Below are positions 14,683 to 22,097 of a DNA stretch of 25,131 nt, one piece after another. The notes beneath the pieces are model-generated. The model worked only from the letters and a program-made list of their open reading frames with translations. It was not told the DNA's origin and searched no databases. The first letter of the stretch is position 1. The number at the start of each line of letters is the position of its first letter. Made by a program: the position numbers and the translations under genes. The stretch comes from Pontimonas sp964350865 (GTDB lineage: Bacteria; Actinomycetota; Actinomycetes; Actinomycetales; Microbacteriaceae), in assembly GCA_964350865.1 (NCBI GenBank), contig CAYGLJ010000015.1, positions 1 to 25,131 on the forward strand, in the 5' to 3' direction.

Positions 14683-15807
14683 ATGAGCGCTCGTGCTGAC
14701 CTGGTCGCATCGTCGGTTCTGACCGACGATGTCCTTGCCGGTATGCGCGAGCGGGCACCCGGGTATGACCAGCGCAATGAGTTTTTTCACGAGGACCTCG
14801 ACATCCTCCGGGAAATCGGCTATTTGAAGCCCCGTTCGCTGTCGCAAATGTCGTCAGACCAGCGACGCCTTGCCGCCCACGCCCCGGCGACGGCGCTTGG
14901 TATCGGGATGCACCTCACCTGGATGGGTGTCGCCAGAGACATGGTGAACGCCGGTCACACCGAATTGCAGTGGATTCTCGATGACGGTGAATCTGGTGAG
15001 ATTTTTGCATTCGGGGTGAGTGAGCGCGGTAACGACCGGGTGCTCTCTGACTCACTCGTCACCGTGTCCGAGGTGGAGGGTGGATTTTCCTTCACCGGGC
15101 AGAAGATCTTCGTGTCGCTCTCACCCGCGTGGACGAGATTGAGTCTGCTGGGTCGCCACGGCGATGAGATCATCCACGGGTTTATCACTCGAGACCAAAA
15201 GGGCTGGTCCAACACCCCCGACTGGGACACCCTGGGCATGCGGGCGACCCAGAGTTACACCACCCAGCTTGACGGAGTCGTCATCGAGCACGCTCGGGTG
15301 GCGAGGCGTCTGCCGGTAGGGCCAAATGAGGACCCGTTCACCGTCGCGATCTTCCAGAACTTCCTATTGCTGGTCTCCAGTGTGTATGCCGGCATTGCCG
15401 ATAGGGCACTGGAGCTGACGGTGGAGGGTGCCACGAGCAAACACAGCGCGCTCGATGACGGAGCTGCCTACTCCGATGACCCCGATATTCGCCGCCAGGC
15501 TGCCGCTTCTGCGATTGCGGTGGATGCCTTGACCCCGCAACTTGAGACCTATTGCTCGTGGGTGGATGCTGCTGGGCCCACACCTGATCATTGGTTCCGC
15601 CTGCTCTCCGGGATGAAACACCAGAGCGTGGAGACTGCGCGCAGTGTTGTGGACACAGCGCTTCGGATTGTCGGGGGTGGCGCATATCGCTCGTCTCATG
15701 AACTCTCCCGCCTGCAACGAGATGTCCTCGCGGGTGTGTATCACCCGAGTGACACTGAAGCAGTGCACAGGACAGTGGCCTTCGACCTGTTCGGACCCGC
15801 GCAATAG
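14683..15807 (+). CDS. Acyl-CoA dehydrogenase-family flavoprotein (possible monooxygenase-type)
   Basis: A 374-residue protein with the acyl-CoA dehydrogenase layout: N-terminal helices (1-100), a central beta domain with FSFTGQKIFVSLSP, WDTLGMRATQSYTTQLDGVVIEHARV (about 185-210), and a C-terminal helical domain. The FTG-x-K and LGMRAT-S segments are family hallmarks for FAD and substrate contacts. At the C-terminus, where classical dehydrogenases carry Y-E-G with the catalytic glutamate, the sequence reads LQRDVLAGVYHPSDTEAVHRT. This resembles flavin-dependent monooxygenase relatives (DszC/hydroxylase type) more than true dehydrogenases. ETF genes are absent nearby. The substrate is unknown. 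It probably forms a unit with the alpha/beta hydrolase that follows. Confidence 0.75.
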   Translation: MSARADLVASSVLTDDVLAGMRERAPGYDQRNEFFHEDLDILREIGYLKPRSLSQMSSDQRRLAAHAPATALGIGMHLTWMGVARDMVNAGHTELQWILDDGESGEIFAFGVSERGNDRVLSDSLVTVSEVEGGFSFTGQKIFVSLSPAWTRLSLLGRHGDEIIHGFITRDQKGWSNTPDWDTLGMRATQSYTTQLDGVVIEHARVARRLPVGPNEDPFTVAIFQNFLLLVSSVYAGIADRALELTVEGATSKHSALDDGAAYSDDPDIRRQAAASAIAVDALTPQLETYCSWVDAAGPTPDHWFRLLSGMKHQSVETARSVVDTALRIVGGGAYRSSHELSRLQRDVLAGVYHPSDTEAVHRTVAFDLFGPAQ

Positions 15808-15810
15808 GAT
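15805..15810 (+). promoter_or_regulatory. -10-like TAGGAT, leaderless start
   Basis: TAGGAT, overlapping the stop codon of the preceding gene, is followed by 6 nt and ATG 15817. Confidence 0.4.
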
Positions 15811-15816
15811 GACGCC

Positions 15817-16689
15817 ATGGCTGCACCGAAGCGCGTAGACGAAATCTTTGTCGACTCCTACGGGGTCACTATTCACTACCACCGCTGGTCACCGCGGGGG
15901 AAACCTCGGGCCATCATTCAGCTAGCCCACGGTCTGGGTGAGCACGGCCTGCGTTATGACGGCCTCGTCACCAGACTCGTGAAAGAGGGCTTCGAGGTGT
16001 GGGCGAATGAGCACCGAGGCCACGGCGCCACGGGCCTCGAGCAGTGGGAAGGTGACCACAGCAAGCTAGGACGATTGGGCCCCGGGGGTATTCCTGCCGC
16101 GGTCGCGGCGGTGCGAGCATTCACCGATGTTATCCGTGAGGAGCGACCCGGCGTCCCACTCTTCTTCCTGGGCCACAGCGGCGGTGCTGTAGTGGGCCAA
16201 CTTATCCTGAACCAGCGCGGATTCACTGCGTTTGATGGAGTCATTTTTACCGGGGCCGCTTTCCGGATGCCCGGCTTTATGGAGCTCGGTGATCTGAATG
16301 CAAGACATAAGCATCTGGGTTCCACTGGTGCGGAATGGTTGTCCCGAGATGTGGCTGTGCATGAAGCCTGGCGAGATGACCCCCTCACTTTTCCTGTCAA
16401 TCCGCTCAAGCTATTTGGTGTGGTGGATGCGGCTCGATTCCTTGGTGTCCCCCGTCGGCTCGAACGCGACATCCCGATCCTGATGATGATTGGTTCGGAT
16501 TGCGCACTAGGTGGAGAGAAGAGTGCCAAGAAACTCGCTGATGCTTATCTCCGCAAGGGCTCGAGTGATGTCGAGCTGATCATCTATGAGGGCGCCAGGC
16601 ATGAGGTCTTCAACGAAACCAACAAGGACGAGGTCATGGATGACCTCGTTGCCTGGCTAGCCGGGAGGCTCGAAGCAAGCACACCGTAG
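15817..16689 (+). CDS. Alpha/beta hydrolase, monoacylglycerol lipase/lysophospholipase-like
   Basis: A 290-residue serine hydrolase of the Hydrolase_4 type. The oxyanion-hole segment LAHGLGEHGLRYDGL (about 36-50) and ANEHRGHGATG (about 66-76) are characteristic of lysophospholipase/monoglyceride lipases. The nucleophile elbow is GHSGG with Ser121, with Gly in place of the more usual Met. Asp228 (GSDCALGG) and His262 (ARHEVFNE) complete a likely triad. No signal peptide is seen, so it is cytoplasmic. The natural substrate, a lipid ester or another ester, cannot be told. It lies 9 nt after the acyl-CoA-dehydrogenase-like gene, which suggests linked lipid or acyl metabolism. Confidence 0.85.
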   Translation: MAAPKRVDEIFVDSYGVTIHYHRWSPRGKPRAIIQLAHGLGEHGLRYDGLVTRLVKEGFEVWANEHRGHGATGLEQWEGDHSKLGRLGPGGIPAAVAAVRAFTDVIREERPGVPLFFLGHSGGAVVGQLILNQRGFTAFDGVIFTGAAFRMPGFMELGDLNARHKHLGSTGAEWLSRDVAVHEAWRDDPLTFPVNPLKLFGVVDAARFLGVPRRLERDIPILMMIGSDCALGGEKSAKKLADAYLRKGSSDVELIIYEGARHEVFNETNKDEVMDDLVAWLAGRLEASTP

Positions 16690-16692
16690 GGT
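16687..16692 (+). promoter_or_regulatory. -10-like TAGGGT, leaderless start
   Basis: TAGGGT, beginning with the TAG stop codon of the hydrolase, is followed by 6 nt and GTG 16699. Confidence 0.45.
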
Positions 16693-16698
16693 TAAGGG

Positions 16699-17748
16699 GT
16701 GCATGCAGAGTACAAAGTCCCGGGCGGAAAGCTCGTCGTCGCCGATATCGAGGTAGACGCCAATGCGATTTCTGTGTGCCGAATTGCGGGAGATTTCTTC
16801 CTCGAACCCGACGAAGCCCTCGAAGCCATCAACGAGGCCATCGTGGGGCTTCCTACGACCTCCTCTAGTGAGGACATTGCTCGCGCGGTGGCCCAGGCCC
16901 TTCCCGCGGATGCTGTGATGATGGGCTTCAGCCCCGAAGCCATCGGAACTGTTGTGAGGCGAGCCCTCACTGGAGCTACAAGTTTCCTCGACTACACCTG
17001 GGACTACATCGCACCAGAGCCCCTCGAGCCACTCACCCAGATGGCGCTGGATCAGGTCCTCGCGGAAGAAGTGGGCGCCGGAAGGCGGGGACCCACGCTT
17101 CGTCTCTGGGAATGGGCCAAGCCCGCGGTCGTGATCGGGAGTTTCCAATCGGTCACCAACGAGGTCGACCTCGAGAATGCCGCAAAATATGGGCTGGAGG
17201 TCGTTCGCCGCGTGAGTGGTGGGGGCGCGATGTTCATGGAGCTTGGCACCGCGATCACCTACTCCCTCTATGCACCAGCCGAGTTGGTCTCTGGGATGAG
17301 CTTCCAAGACTCGTATGCGTTCCTGGATGACTGGGTTGTGCAGTCTTTGCGCGGCCTCGGCATTGATGCGTCCTACAAACCCCTCAATGACATCACCAGC
17401 CCCACCGGAAAAATTGGTGGGGCTGCCCAAAAGCGACTCGGCAGTGGTGCCGTCCTCCACCACGTCACCATGGCCTATGACATGGATGGGGACCGCATGG
17501 TCGAAGTTCTGCGGATTGGTCGCGAAAAGATCAGTGACAAAGGTGTGCAAAGCGCTAACAAGAGAGTGGATCCGCTCAAATCCCACACAGGTCTGACGCG
17601 TGAGGCGATCATGGAGCACCTTGTCAGCTCATTTACTTCCTCCTATGGTCTCCGCCCCAGCGCAATCACGGCGGAGGAGATGGAGCGAGCGAGCACGCTT
17701 GCGGTGGAAAAATTTGCCACACCGGAATGGTTCCACCGAGTCCCGTGA
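16699..17748 (+). CDS. Lipoate--protein ligase-like enzyme with N-terminal accessory domain
   Basis: A 349-residue protein. Residues 1-90 begin EYKVPGGKLVVADIEVD and continue RIAGDFFLEPDEALEAINEAI, the pattern of the lipoate-ligase accessory domain (Lip_prot_lig_C/LplB). In E. coli LplA that domain is C-terminal, and in Thermoplasma it is a separate protein. From about 100 onward comes the catalytic BPL/LplA fold: RLWEWAKPAVVIGSFQ, VVRRVSGGGAMFME and KIGGAAQKR with Lys238 as likely active-site lysine. It should attach lipoate or octanoate to lipoyl domains of 2-oxoacid dehydrogenases or GcvH. The GTG start is set by the accessory-domain homology and a leaderless -10. Its end overlaps the FecCD-type permease (GTGA). 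Another acyl-transfer role is possible. Confidence 0.85.
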   Translation: MHAEYKVPGGKLVVADIEVDANAISVCRIAGDFFLEPDEALEAINEAIVGLPTTSSSEDIARAVAQALPADAVMMGFSPEAIGTVVRRALTGATSFLDYTWDYIAPEPLEPLTQMALDQVLAEEVGAGRRGPTLRLWEWAKPAVVIGSFQSVTNEVDLENAAKYGLEVVRRVSGGGAMFMELGTAITYSLYAPAELVSGMSFQDSYAFLDDWVVQSLRGLGIDASYKPLNDITSPTGKIGGAAQKRLGSGAVLHHVTMAYDMDGDRMVEVLRIGREKISDKGVQSANKRVDPLKSHTGLTREAIMEHLVSSFTSSYGLRPSAITAEEMERASTLAVEKFATPEWFHRVP

Positions 17749-18806
17749 GCCAACCTGATTCCAGTCGTCGACGCGTGCAAGTGCGCAGCGTAATTCTTTC
17801 AAGCGCGCTAGTCGCGATCTTGATCGCGGCAATCATGGTGTCTGCCGTGGTCGGACAACTCCCGATTAGCGTCACCGAGGTTGTGGGAACCCTCCTGACC
17901 TGGCTCGGAATCTCGACCTCGTGGGCGCCAGCGGACCCGGTCATTGTCGCCACGCTGGAAGTAGTGCGATTCCCCCGGATTGTCATGGCGCTAGCAGTGG
18001 GGGCAGCGCTTGCCGTCGCCGGAGCCCTCATGCAGGCAGTCTTTGGTAACCCGCTGGCGGAGCCCGGAGTGGTGGGTGTATCTGCCGGTGCCGCACTGGG
18101 TGCCTCCACCGCCATCGTTTTTGGCATCGCTGCAGGAGGCGGTGGCGTTGCTCTTCTGGCTTTCCTGGGAGGGTTGGGCGCAACGTTGTTGGTCTATGCC
18201 GTGGCGAGGGCTGGTGGTCGCACCGAAGTGGTGACCCTGCTTCTCACCGGCATCGCTATCAATGCTTTTGCGCAGGCGGGCCTCGCCTTTGTGCTTTTCC
18301 TTGCCGACACCGCCAGCCGGGAACAAATTGTCTTTTGGCAGCTGGGATCTCTTGCCGGGTCTGTGTGGTCCGAAGTCACCATCGTCCTCCCCATCCTGAT
18401 CCTCGGCACCATCCTGGCTGTGCTTCTGGCGTCAAAGTTGGACCTGTTGTCACTGGGAGAAAGGAACGCTCGCCACCTCGGTGTTGATGTGGAACAGCTG
18501 CGGATTATCGCGATTGTTCTGGTGGCGCTGTTGACCGGGGTCGCTGTGGCGTTTGCAGGAATTATTGCGTTTGTGGGACTCGTCGTCCCCCACATCATTC
18601 GGATGGCGCTCGGCCCGGCTCATCGAGGCCTGTTGGTCGCTAGCGCTGTGGGGGGTGGAGCCCTCCTCGCCATTGCTGATCTCATGACCAGAACGTTGGT
18701 CTCCGGAGCTGATTTGCCGATAGGCATGCTCACGGCACTCGTGGGAGGTCCCTTCTTCTTTGGGCTCCTGTATCAGCAGCGTCGTCGTAGCGGGGGGTGG
18801 GCGTAA
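17745..18806 (+). CDS. FecCD-type ABC importer permease (HmuU/BtuC-like)
   Basis: A 353-residue membrane protein with about ten helices in the BtuC/FecCD fold. The segments PRIVMALAVGAALAVAGALMQAVFGNPLAEPGVVGVSAGAALG (about 75-120) and GIIAFVGLVVPHIIRMALGPAHR (about 270-295) are diagnostic for permeases of siderophore, heme and cobalamin importers. GTG 17745 is chosen because it overlaps the upstream TGA (GTGA). An in-frame ATG at 17727 would add six residues. The stop overlaps the ATPase start (TAATG). The partner ATPase is of the HmuV type, which favours heme or Fe-chelate, but no substrate-binding gene lies in the operon. The cargo is therefore uncertain. Confidence 0.9.
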   Translation: MSQPDSSRRRVQVRSVILSSALVAILIAAIMVSAVVGQLPISVTEVVGTLLTWLGISTSWAPADPVIVATLEVVRFPRIVMALAVGAALAVAGALMQAVFGNPLAEPGVVGVSAGAALGASTAIVFGIAAGGGGVALLAFLGGLGATLLVYAVARAGGRTEVVTLLLTGIAINAFAQAGLAFVLFLADTASREQIVFWQLGSLAGSVWSEVTIVLPILILGTILAVLLASKLDLLSLGERNARHLGVDVEQLRIIAIVLVALLTGVAVAFAGIIAFVGLVVPHIIRMALGPAHRGLLVASAVGGGALLAIADLMTRTLVSGADLPIGMLTALVGGPFFFGLLYQQRRRSGGWA

Positions 18807-19591
18807 TGGGTGATGTGACACCTCTCGCGCGCCTCGATTCTGTGGGGTTGGTCCTCGATGGTCGGGCCATCGTGAAGACGGTCTCCATGGAGGTTTACCC
18901 AGGAGAGGTTCTCGCACTCGTGGGGCCCAATGGTGCTGGCAAATCCTCCATCTTGTCCCTGCTCGCAGGGGACGTCCATGCCACGAGCGGAACAGCATTC
19001 CTCGGCGATAGGGACGTCAGTAAATATCGCCCGGATGAGGCGTCGAGATTGCGCTCAGTGTTGATGCAGGCAAATCAGGTCTCCTTCCCCTTTAGCGTGT
19101 GGGAAATCGTCGAGATGGGCCGAGCGCCGTGGGCGAGAACCCCTCTGATTGCACAGGACGAGGAGGCTATCGAGGAAGCTCTGACTCTGGCGGATGTTGG
19201 ACACTTGAGCGAGCGACGCTTCAACCAACTCTCCGGTGGTGAGCGAGCGAGAGTGTCTCTCGCTCGCGTGCTCGCCCAGCGAACACCCCTGGTGTTGTTG
19301 GATGAGCCCACCGCCGCCTTGGATTTGAAGCACCAAGAGTCGGTCATGAAGACCATTAGGGACTTGGCCGATGAGGGTCGAGGCGTGGTCGTGGTGGTGC
19401 ACGACCTTTCCGTGGCTGCCGGCTATGCAGATCGGGTAGCCATGGTGGTGGAGGGACGCCTCGAAGCCACCGGATCACCCTCAGAGGTCATCGTGGCTGA
19501 CCGGGTGAGCAAGGTGTACGGAGTTGATGTCGATATCGAGCAGGTCGGCCATCCACCGCGACCCGTGGTGTTGCCAAGGCGAAAGTCCTAG
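18806..19591 (+). CDS. HmuV-type ABC importer ATPase (heme/Fe-siderophore class)
   Basis: A 261-residue ATPase. Walker A GPNGAGKSS is at 40-48, signature LSGGE at 142-146, Walker B VLLDEP at 163-168 and switch His199. The stretch LRSVLMQANQVSFPFSVWEIVEMGRAPW (about 82-109) is the Q-loop region typical of HmuV/heme ATPases and of FepC/BtuD relatives. ATG 18806 shares its A with the permease stop (TAATG), so the pair is translationally coupled. The two form the membrane core of a type II importer. Heme is the default guess by family; no iron box is seen directly upstream of this operon. Confidence 0.88.
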   Translation: MGDVTPLARLDSVGLVLDGRAIVKTVSMEVYPGEVLALVGPNGAGKSSILSLLAGDVHATSGTAFLGDRDVSKYRPDEASRLRSVLMQANQVSFPFSVWEIVEMGRAPWARTPLIAQDEEAIEEALTLADVGHLSERRFNQLSGGERARVSLARVLAQRTPLVLLDEPTAALDLKHQESVMKTIRDLADEGRGVVVVVHDLSVAAGYADRVAMVVEGRLEATGSPSEVIVADRVSKVYGVDVDIEQVGHPPRPVVLPRRKS

Positions 19592-19599
19592 GTTCTAGG
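19587..19599. terminator. Small inverted repeat on convergent stop codons
   Basis: CCTAG (19587-19591) and CTAGG (19595-19599) flank GTT. Each arm contains the stop codon of one of the convergent genes, 3 nt apart. An outer AAGG/CCTT pair could extend it imperfectly. No T-tract follows. Confidence 0.25.
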
Positions 19600-19870
19600 C
19601 CTTCAGGTCGTCAAACTCTGAGTTCTTCATCATGTATTTGGCGATGTAGGGACATATCGGGGTGACCGAATAGATTCCCTCCTCGCGGATGGCCTCCAAG
19701 GTTCCCTTGGTGAGGGGTATCCCCAAGCCTTGTCCGCGTTTTTCGATCGGCACTTCAGCGCGCAGAAGCAATAACGTCGTGCCCTGCACCTGGTATTCGA
19801 TTTCACCGAGGAACTCATCACCCTCGGAGAGGACGTAGCGATGCGCGTCCGGTTCGTGTGTGATCTCCAT
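19595..19870 (-). CDS. Small GNAT-fold N-acetyltransferase (GNAT_acetyltr_2/COG2388 type)
   Basis: A 91-residue protein of the compact YjdJ/NATD1-like GNAT branch. It contains EVPIEKRGQGLGIPLTKGTLEAIREEG (about 39-65), where R-G-Q-G-L-G is the acetyl-CoA pyrophosphate-binding loop, followed by VTPICPYIAKYMMKN, the conserved C-P-Y-x-x-x-Y ending. Length is normal for this family. The physiological substrate is unknown. It lies 9 nt downstream of the MalY/PatB-type gene on the same strand. TAACCT 6 nt before the ATG suggests a leaderless transcript of its own. Confidence 0.85.
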   Translation of the reverse strand: MEITHEPDAHRYVLSEGDEFLGEIEYQVQGTTLLLLRAEVPIEKRGQGLGIPLTKGTLEAIREEGIYSVTPICPYIAKYMMKNSEFDDLKA

Positions 19871-19876
19871 GGCCCC

Positions 19877-19882
19877 AGGTTA
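19877..19882 (-). promoter_or_regulatory. -10-like TAACCT, leaderless start
   Basis: On the minus strand TAACCT overlaps the end of the upstream aminotransferase gene and is followed by 6 nt and the ATG of the GNAT gene. Confidence 0.35.
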
Positions 19883-21061
19883 GCTCTCGTGCTTTCGCAC
19901 TGCTTCTGCCATGGCGATCACAATCTTTTCCAGGATGTGATGCGGTGTGGAGAGCATGAGGCGAAGGTGGTCGACCCCTGCCTCACCACAGAGAGCCCCA
20001 TCGGTCAGGCCGACCTTCGCTTCCTCCGAGAAGAATTGTGCCCATGAGCGGTCCCCCTTAATGTCGGGTAGTCCTCTCGCATCCAACCAGGCGATGTAGG
20101 TGCCTTCCGGTTCCCGGTATGTCACCTCGGGTAGGTGGGTGGCCAAGAGCTCACTCAGGAGAGCTCGGTTGTCCTGGATGTAGCCCAGGACATCCTCGAG
20201 CCATTCACCGCCGTCTCGATAGGCGGCAGTGTTGGCGGCAACACCCGGTGTTGCCGCCCCGTGGGAGACGATGAAGGCGATGTCTTTCATCGATGCCTGG
20301 TGGTCATCATTCGAGACGATCAGTTGAGCGCACTTAAGGCCCGGAATGTTCCAGGCTTTGGACGCTGACGTGGCAGTGAGTGTGTGGGCCGCTGTCGTCT
20401 CGTTCAGCGAGGCGTAGGGGATGTGGGCGTGGTCCTCGAACGTGATCGGGGCATGGATTTCGTCGGAGAACACCACACCACCTTTCGCGTCGACCACGTC
20501 GGCCAGGGCGAGAAGTTCACCCTCGGTATAGACGCGACCGAGAGGGTTGTGGGGGTTGCAGAGAATCATGAGGTGAGCGCCCTGATCGAAGGCGGCCGCA
20601 ATTCCCTCAAGGTCCATCTCCGGGCGTCCACCCTCCCCTTCGATCATGGGGACCTGGATGATCTCTCGCCCTCGCAGCGGGGTGAGGGTCAAGAACGGCA
20701 TATAGGCGGGGGTGGGGAGAATGACAGAAGAGCCTGGCTTTGTAAATCGCTCCAACACCACTTCATAAGCGCTCAAGACGTCTGCGGTCGGGTAAATCCT
20801 GGAGGAGGGAACCTCCCATGAGTAGCGAGCCCGCAGAAACTCTGCGGTCGCCTCCGACATATCTCGGGTAACGGCGGGAGGCAGGTAACCCCACAGAGCT
20901 TTATCCGTTGAGTGTTGAAGGGATTGTGTGACCGCCGGTGCTGTACCGAAGTCCATCTCTGCGACGAACGCAGCGAGGTGACCGGGCATCCGGGTCCACT
21001 TCATGCTCCCGGTTTCCATCAAGCTCTCGACGGTGATGTCATCAAAACGGTGGCCGGTCAT
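19880..21061 (-). CDS. MalY/PatB-type PLP-dependent C-S lyase (cystathionine beta-lyase) / aminotransferase
   Basis: A 393-residue fold-type I aminotransferase-family enzyme. The N-terminal MKWTRMPGHLAAFVAEMDF matches the 'KW......lpmWVADMDF' start of MalY/PatB C-S lyases, with slight departures. Other signatures are ALWGYLPP, CNPHNPLGRVYT (about 168-179), FSDEIHAPI with Asp200, and the PLP lysine Lys235 in TSASKAWNIPGLK. Such enzymes cleave cystathionine or other S-conjugates to thiol, pyruvate and ammonia. Some members act as aminotransferases. AGGAG sits 6 nt before the ATG, and CAGACT (21092-21087) further upstream is a likely -10, giving a leader of about 20 nt. It is divergent from pheA. 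Confidence 0.87.
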   Translation of the reverse strand: MTGHRFDDITVESLMETGSMKWTRMPGHLAAFVAEMDFGTAPAVTQSLQHSTDKALWGYLPPAVTRDMSEATAEFLRARYSWEVPSSRIYPTADVLSAYEVVLERFTKPGSSVILPTPAYMPFLTLTPLRGREIIQVPMIEGEGGRPEMDLEGIAAAFDQGAHLMILCNPHNPLGRVYTEGELLALADVVDAKGGVVFSDEIHAPITFEDHAHIPYASLNETTAAHTLTATSASKAWNIPGLKCAQLIVSNDDHQASMKDIAFIVSHGAATPGVAANTAAYRDGGEWLEDVLGYIQDNRALLSELLATHLPEVTYREPEGTYIAWLDARGLPDIKGDRSWAQFFSEEAKVGLTDGALCGEAGVDHLRLMLSTPHHILEKIVIAMAEAVRKHES

Positions 21062-21086
21062 TGGTGTCTCCTCATCTCGCGACCCC

Positions 21087-21092
21087 AGTCTG
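21087..21092 (-). promoter_or_regulatory. -10-like CAGACT of the MalY/PatB-type gene
   Basis: CAGACT on the minus strand, 25 nt before the ATG, predicts a short leader that contains the AGGAG ribosome-binding site. The same hexamer precedes serS. Confidence 0.35.
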
Positions 21093-21128
21093 CCACCCCG
21101 GTGCCTGCGTAGAATTCCTCGCGCTCAC

Positions 21129-21134
21129 TAGACT
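21129..21134 (+). promoter_or_regulatory. -10-like TAGACT, leaderless start of pheA
   Basis: TAGACT is followed by CGGGGG and GTG 21141. The spacing puts the transcription start on the codon itself. Confidence 0.5.
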
Positions 21135-21140
21135 CGGGGG

Positions 21141-22079
21141 GTGGCATCTGGAGCAAAGCGCTATAGCTATCTAGGCCCTGTAGGCACCTTCACTTGGGAG
21201 GCCTTGGGGCAGGTTTCGGCTGCCGCGGGCCAGGAATGGGTCAGTGTTCACAACGTGGGCGAAGCCCTGGACGATGTTCTTTCTGGTCGCAGTGACTTCG
21301 CCATGATCGCCATCGAGAACAGCATTGAGGGTGGCGTGAGCGCCACCCAAGACGCCCTGGCGATGGCGCCTGAACTCAGGATTGTTGGCGAATACATGGT
21401 GCCTGTGAGATTCGTTCTGGCGGTGAAGCCCGGACAGGCTTTGGCAGATGTGACCACGGTCGCAGCACACGCAGTCGCCTATGCGCAGTGCCGAGGATGG
21501 TTGGAAGCACATCTTCCCCAGCATTCCCACGTTCCTGCTCGTTCCAACGTTCATGCAGCTCAGTCGATCGTTGACGACGGTGTCGCAGACGCCGCTATCG
21601 CACCTCCAGGAATCACTCAGCACGCGGGGGTTGACGTTATTGCCGAGAACATTGGGGACAACCCGAACGCTGAGACACGTTTTGTTTTGGTGCAAAAAGG
21701 CGGTCAGCCTCCAGCGCGAACAGGTGCAGACAAGACCAGCATCATCGCGGAGCTTCCCGATGATGGACCGGGCCGTCTGTTAGAGATGCTGGAGCAGTTC
21801 GCTACTCGCGGGGTGAACATGAGTTTGCTGGAATCAAGGCCGATTGGTGATGCGATGGGTCGCTACCGCTTCGTCATCGACCTCGATGGCCACATCGATG
21901 ACGAGCGGGTTGCCGATGCATTGCTCGGTTTGCGCAGATTTAGCCCCAATGTCATCTTCTTGGGCTCGTACCCCCGTGCCAACGGTCACAAACCAGTGGT
22001 GTCATCACAGAACACTGATGCCGCGTTTGTTGACGCCAGGGCTTGGCTAGAGGGTTTGCGCACCGGCTCCAGCGAGTGA
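21141..22079 (+). CDS. pheA: Prephenate dehydratase
   Basis: A 312-residue enzyme of phenylalanine biosynthesis that converts prephenate to phenylpyruvate. The N-terminus reads YSYLGPVGTFTWEA, the family start. AMIAIENSIEGGV is the substrate-site segment, and ETRFVLV carries the Thr179-Arg180-Phe181 motif with the catalytic threonine. A C-terminal ACT domain (about 193-280) contains the ESRP motif (231-234) that mediates phenylalanine feedback. There is no chorismate mutase domain, so it is monofunctional as in other actinobacteria. A tail of about 30 residues follows the ACT domain. GTG 21141 gives the expected N-terminus and sits 6 nt after a -10-like TAGACT. serS follows after 18 nt. Confidence 0.94.
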   Translation: MASGAKRYSYLGPVGTFTWEALGQVSAAAGQEWVSVHNVGEALDDVLSGRSDFAMIAIENSIEGGVSATQDALAMAPELRIVGEYMVPVRFVLAVKPGQALADVTTVAAHAVAYAQCRGWLEAHLPQHSHVPARSNVHAAQSIVDDGVADAAIAPPGITQHAGVDVIAENIGDNPNAETRFVLVQKGGQPPARTGADKTSIIAELPDDGPGRLLEMLEQFATRGVNMSLLESRPIGDAMGRYRFVIDLDGHIDDERVADALLGLRRFSPNVIFLGSYPRANGHKPVVSSQNTDAAFVDARAWLEGLRTGSSE

Positions 22080-22085
22080 GCGTGA

Positions 22086-22091
22086 CAGACT
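22086..22091 (+). promoter_or_regulatory. -10-like CAGACT, leaderless start of serS
   Basis: CAGACT is followed by AGAGGG and GTG 22098 in the short gap after pheA. Confidence 0.4.
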
Positions 22092-22097
22092 AGAGGG

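Noticed and set aside
19865..19885. AGGTTAG near the GNAT start as an iron box.
   Set aside because: Half-site only, with no symmetric partner. It is better explained as TAACCT, a -10-like hexamer on the minus strand.
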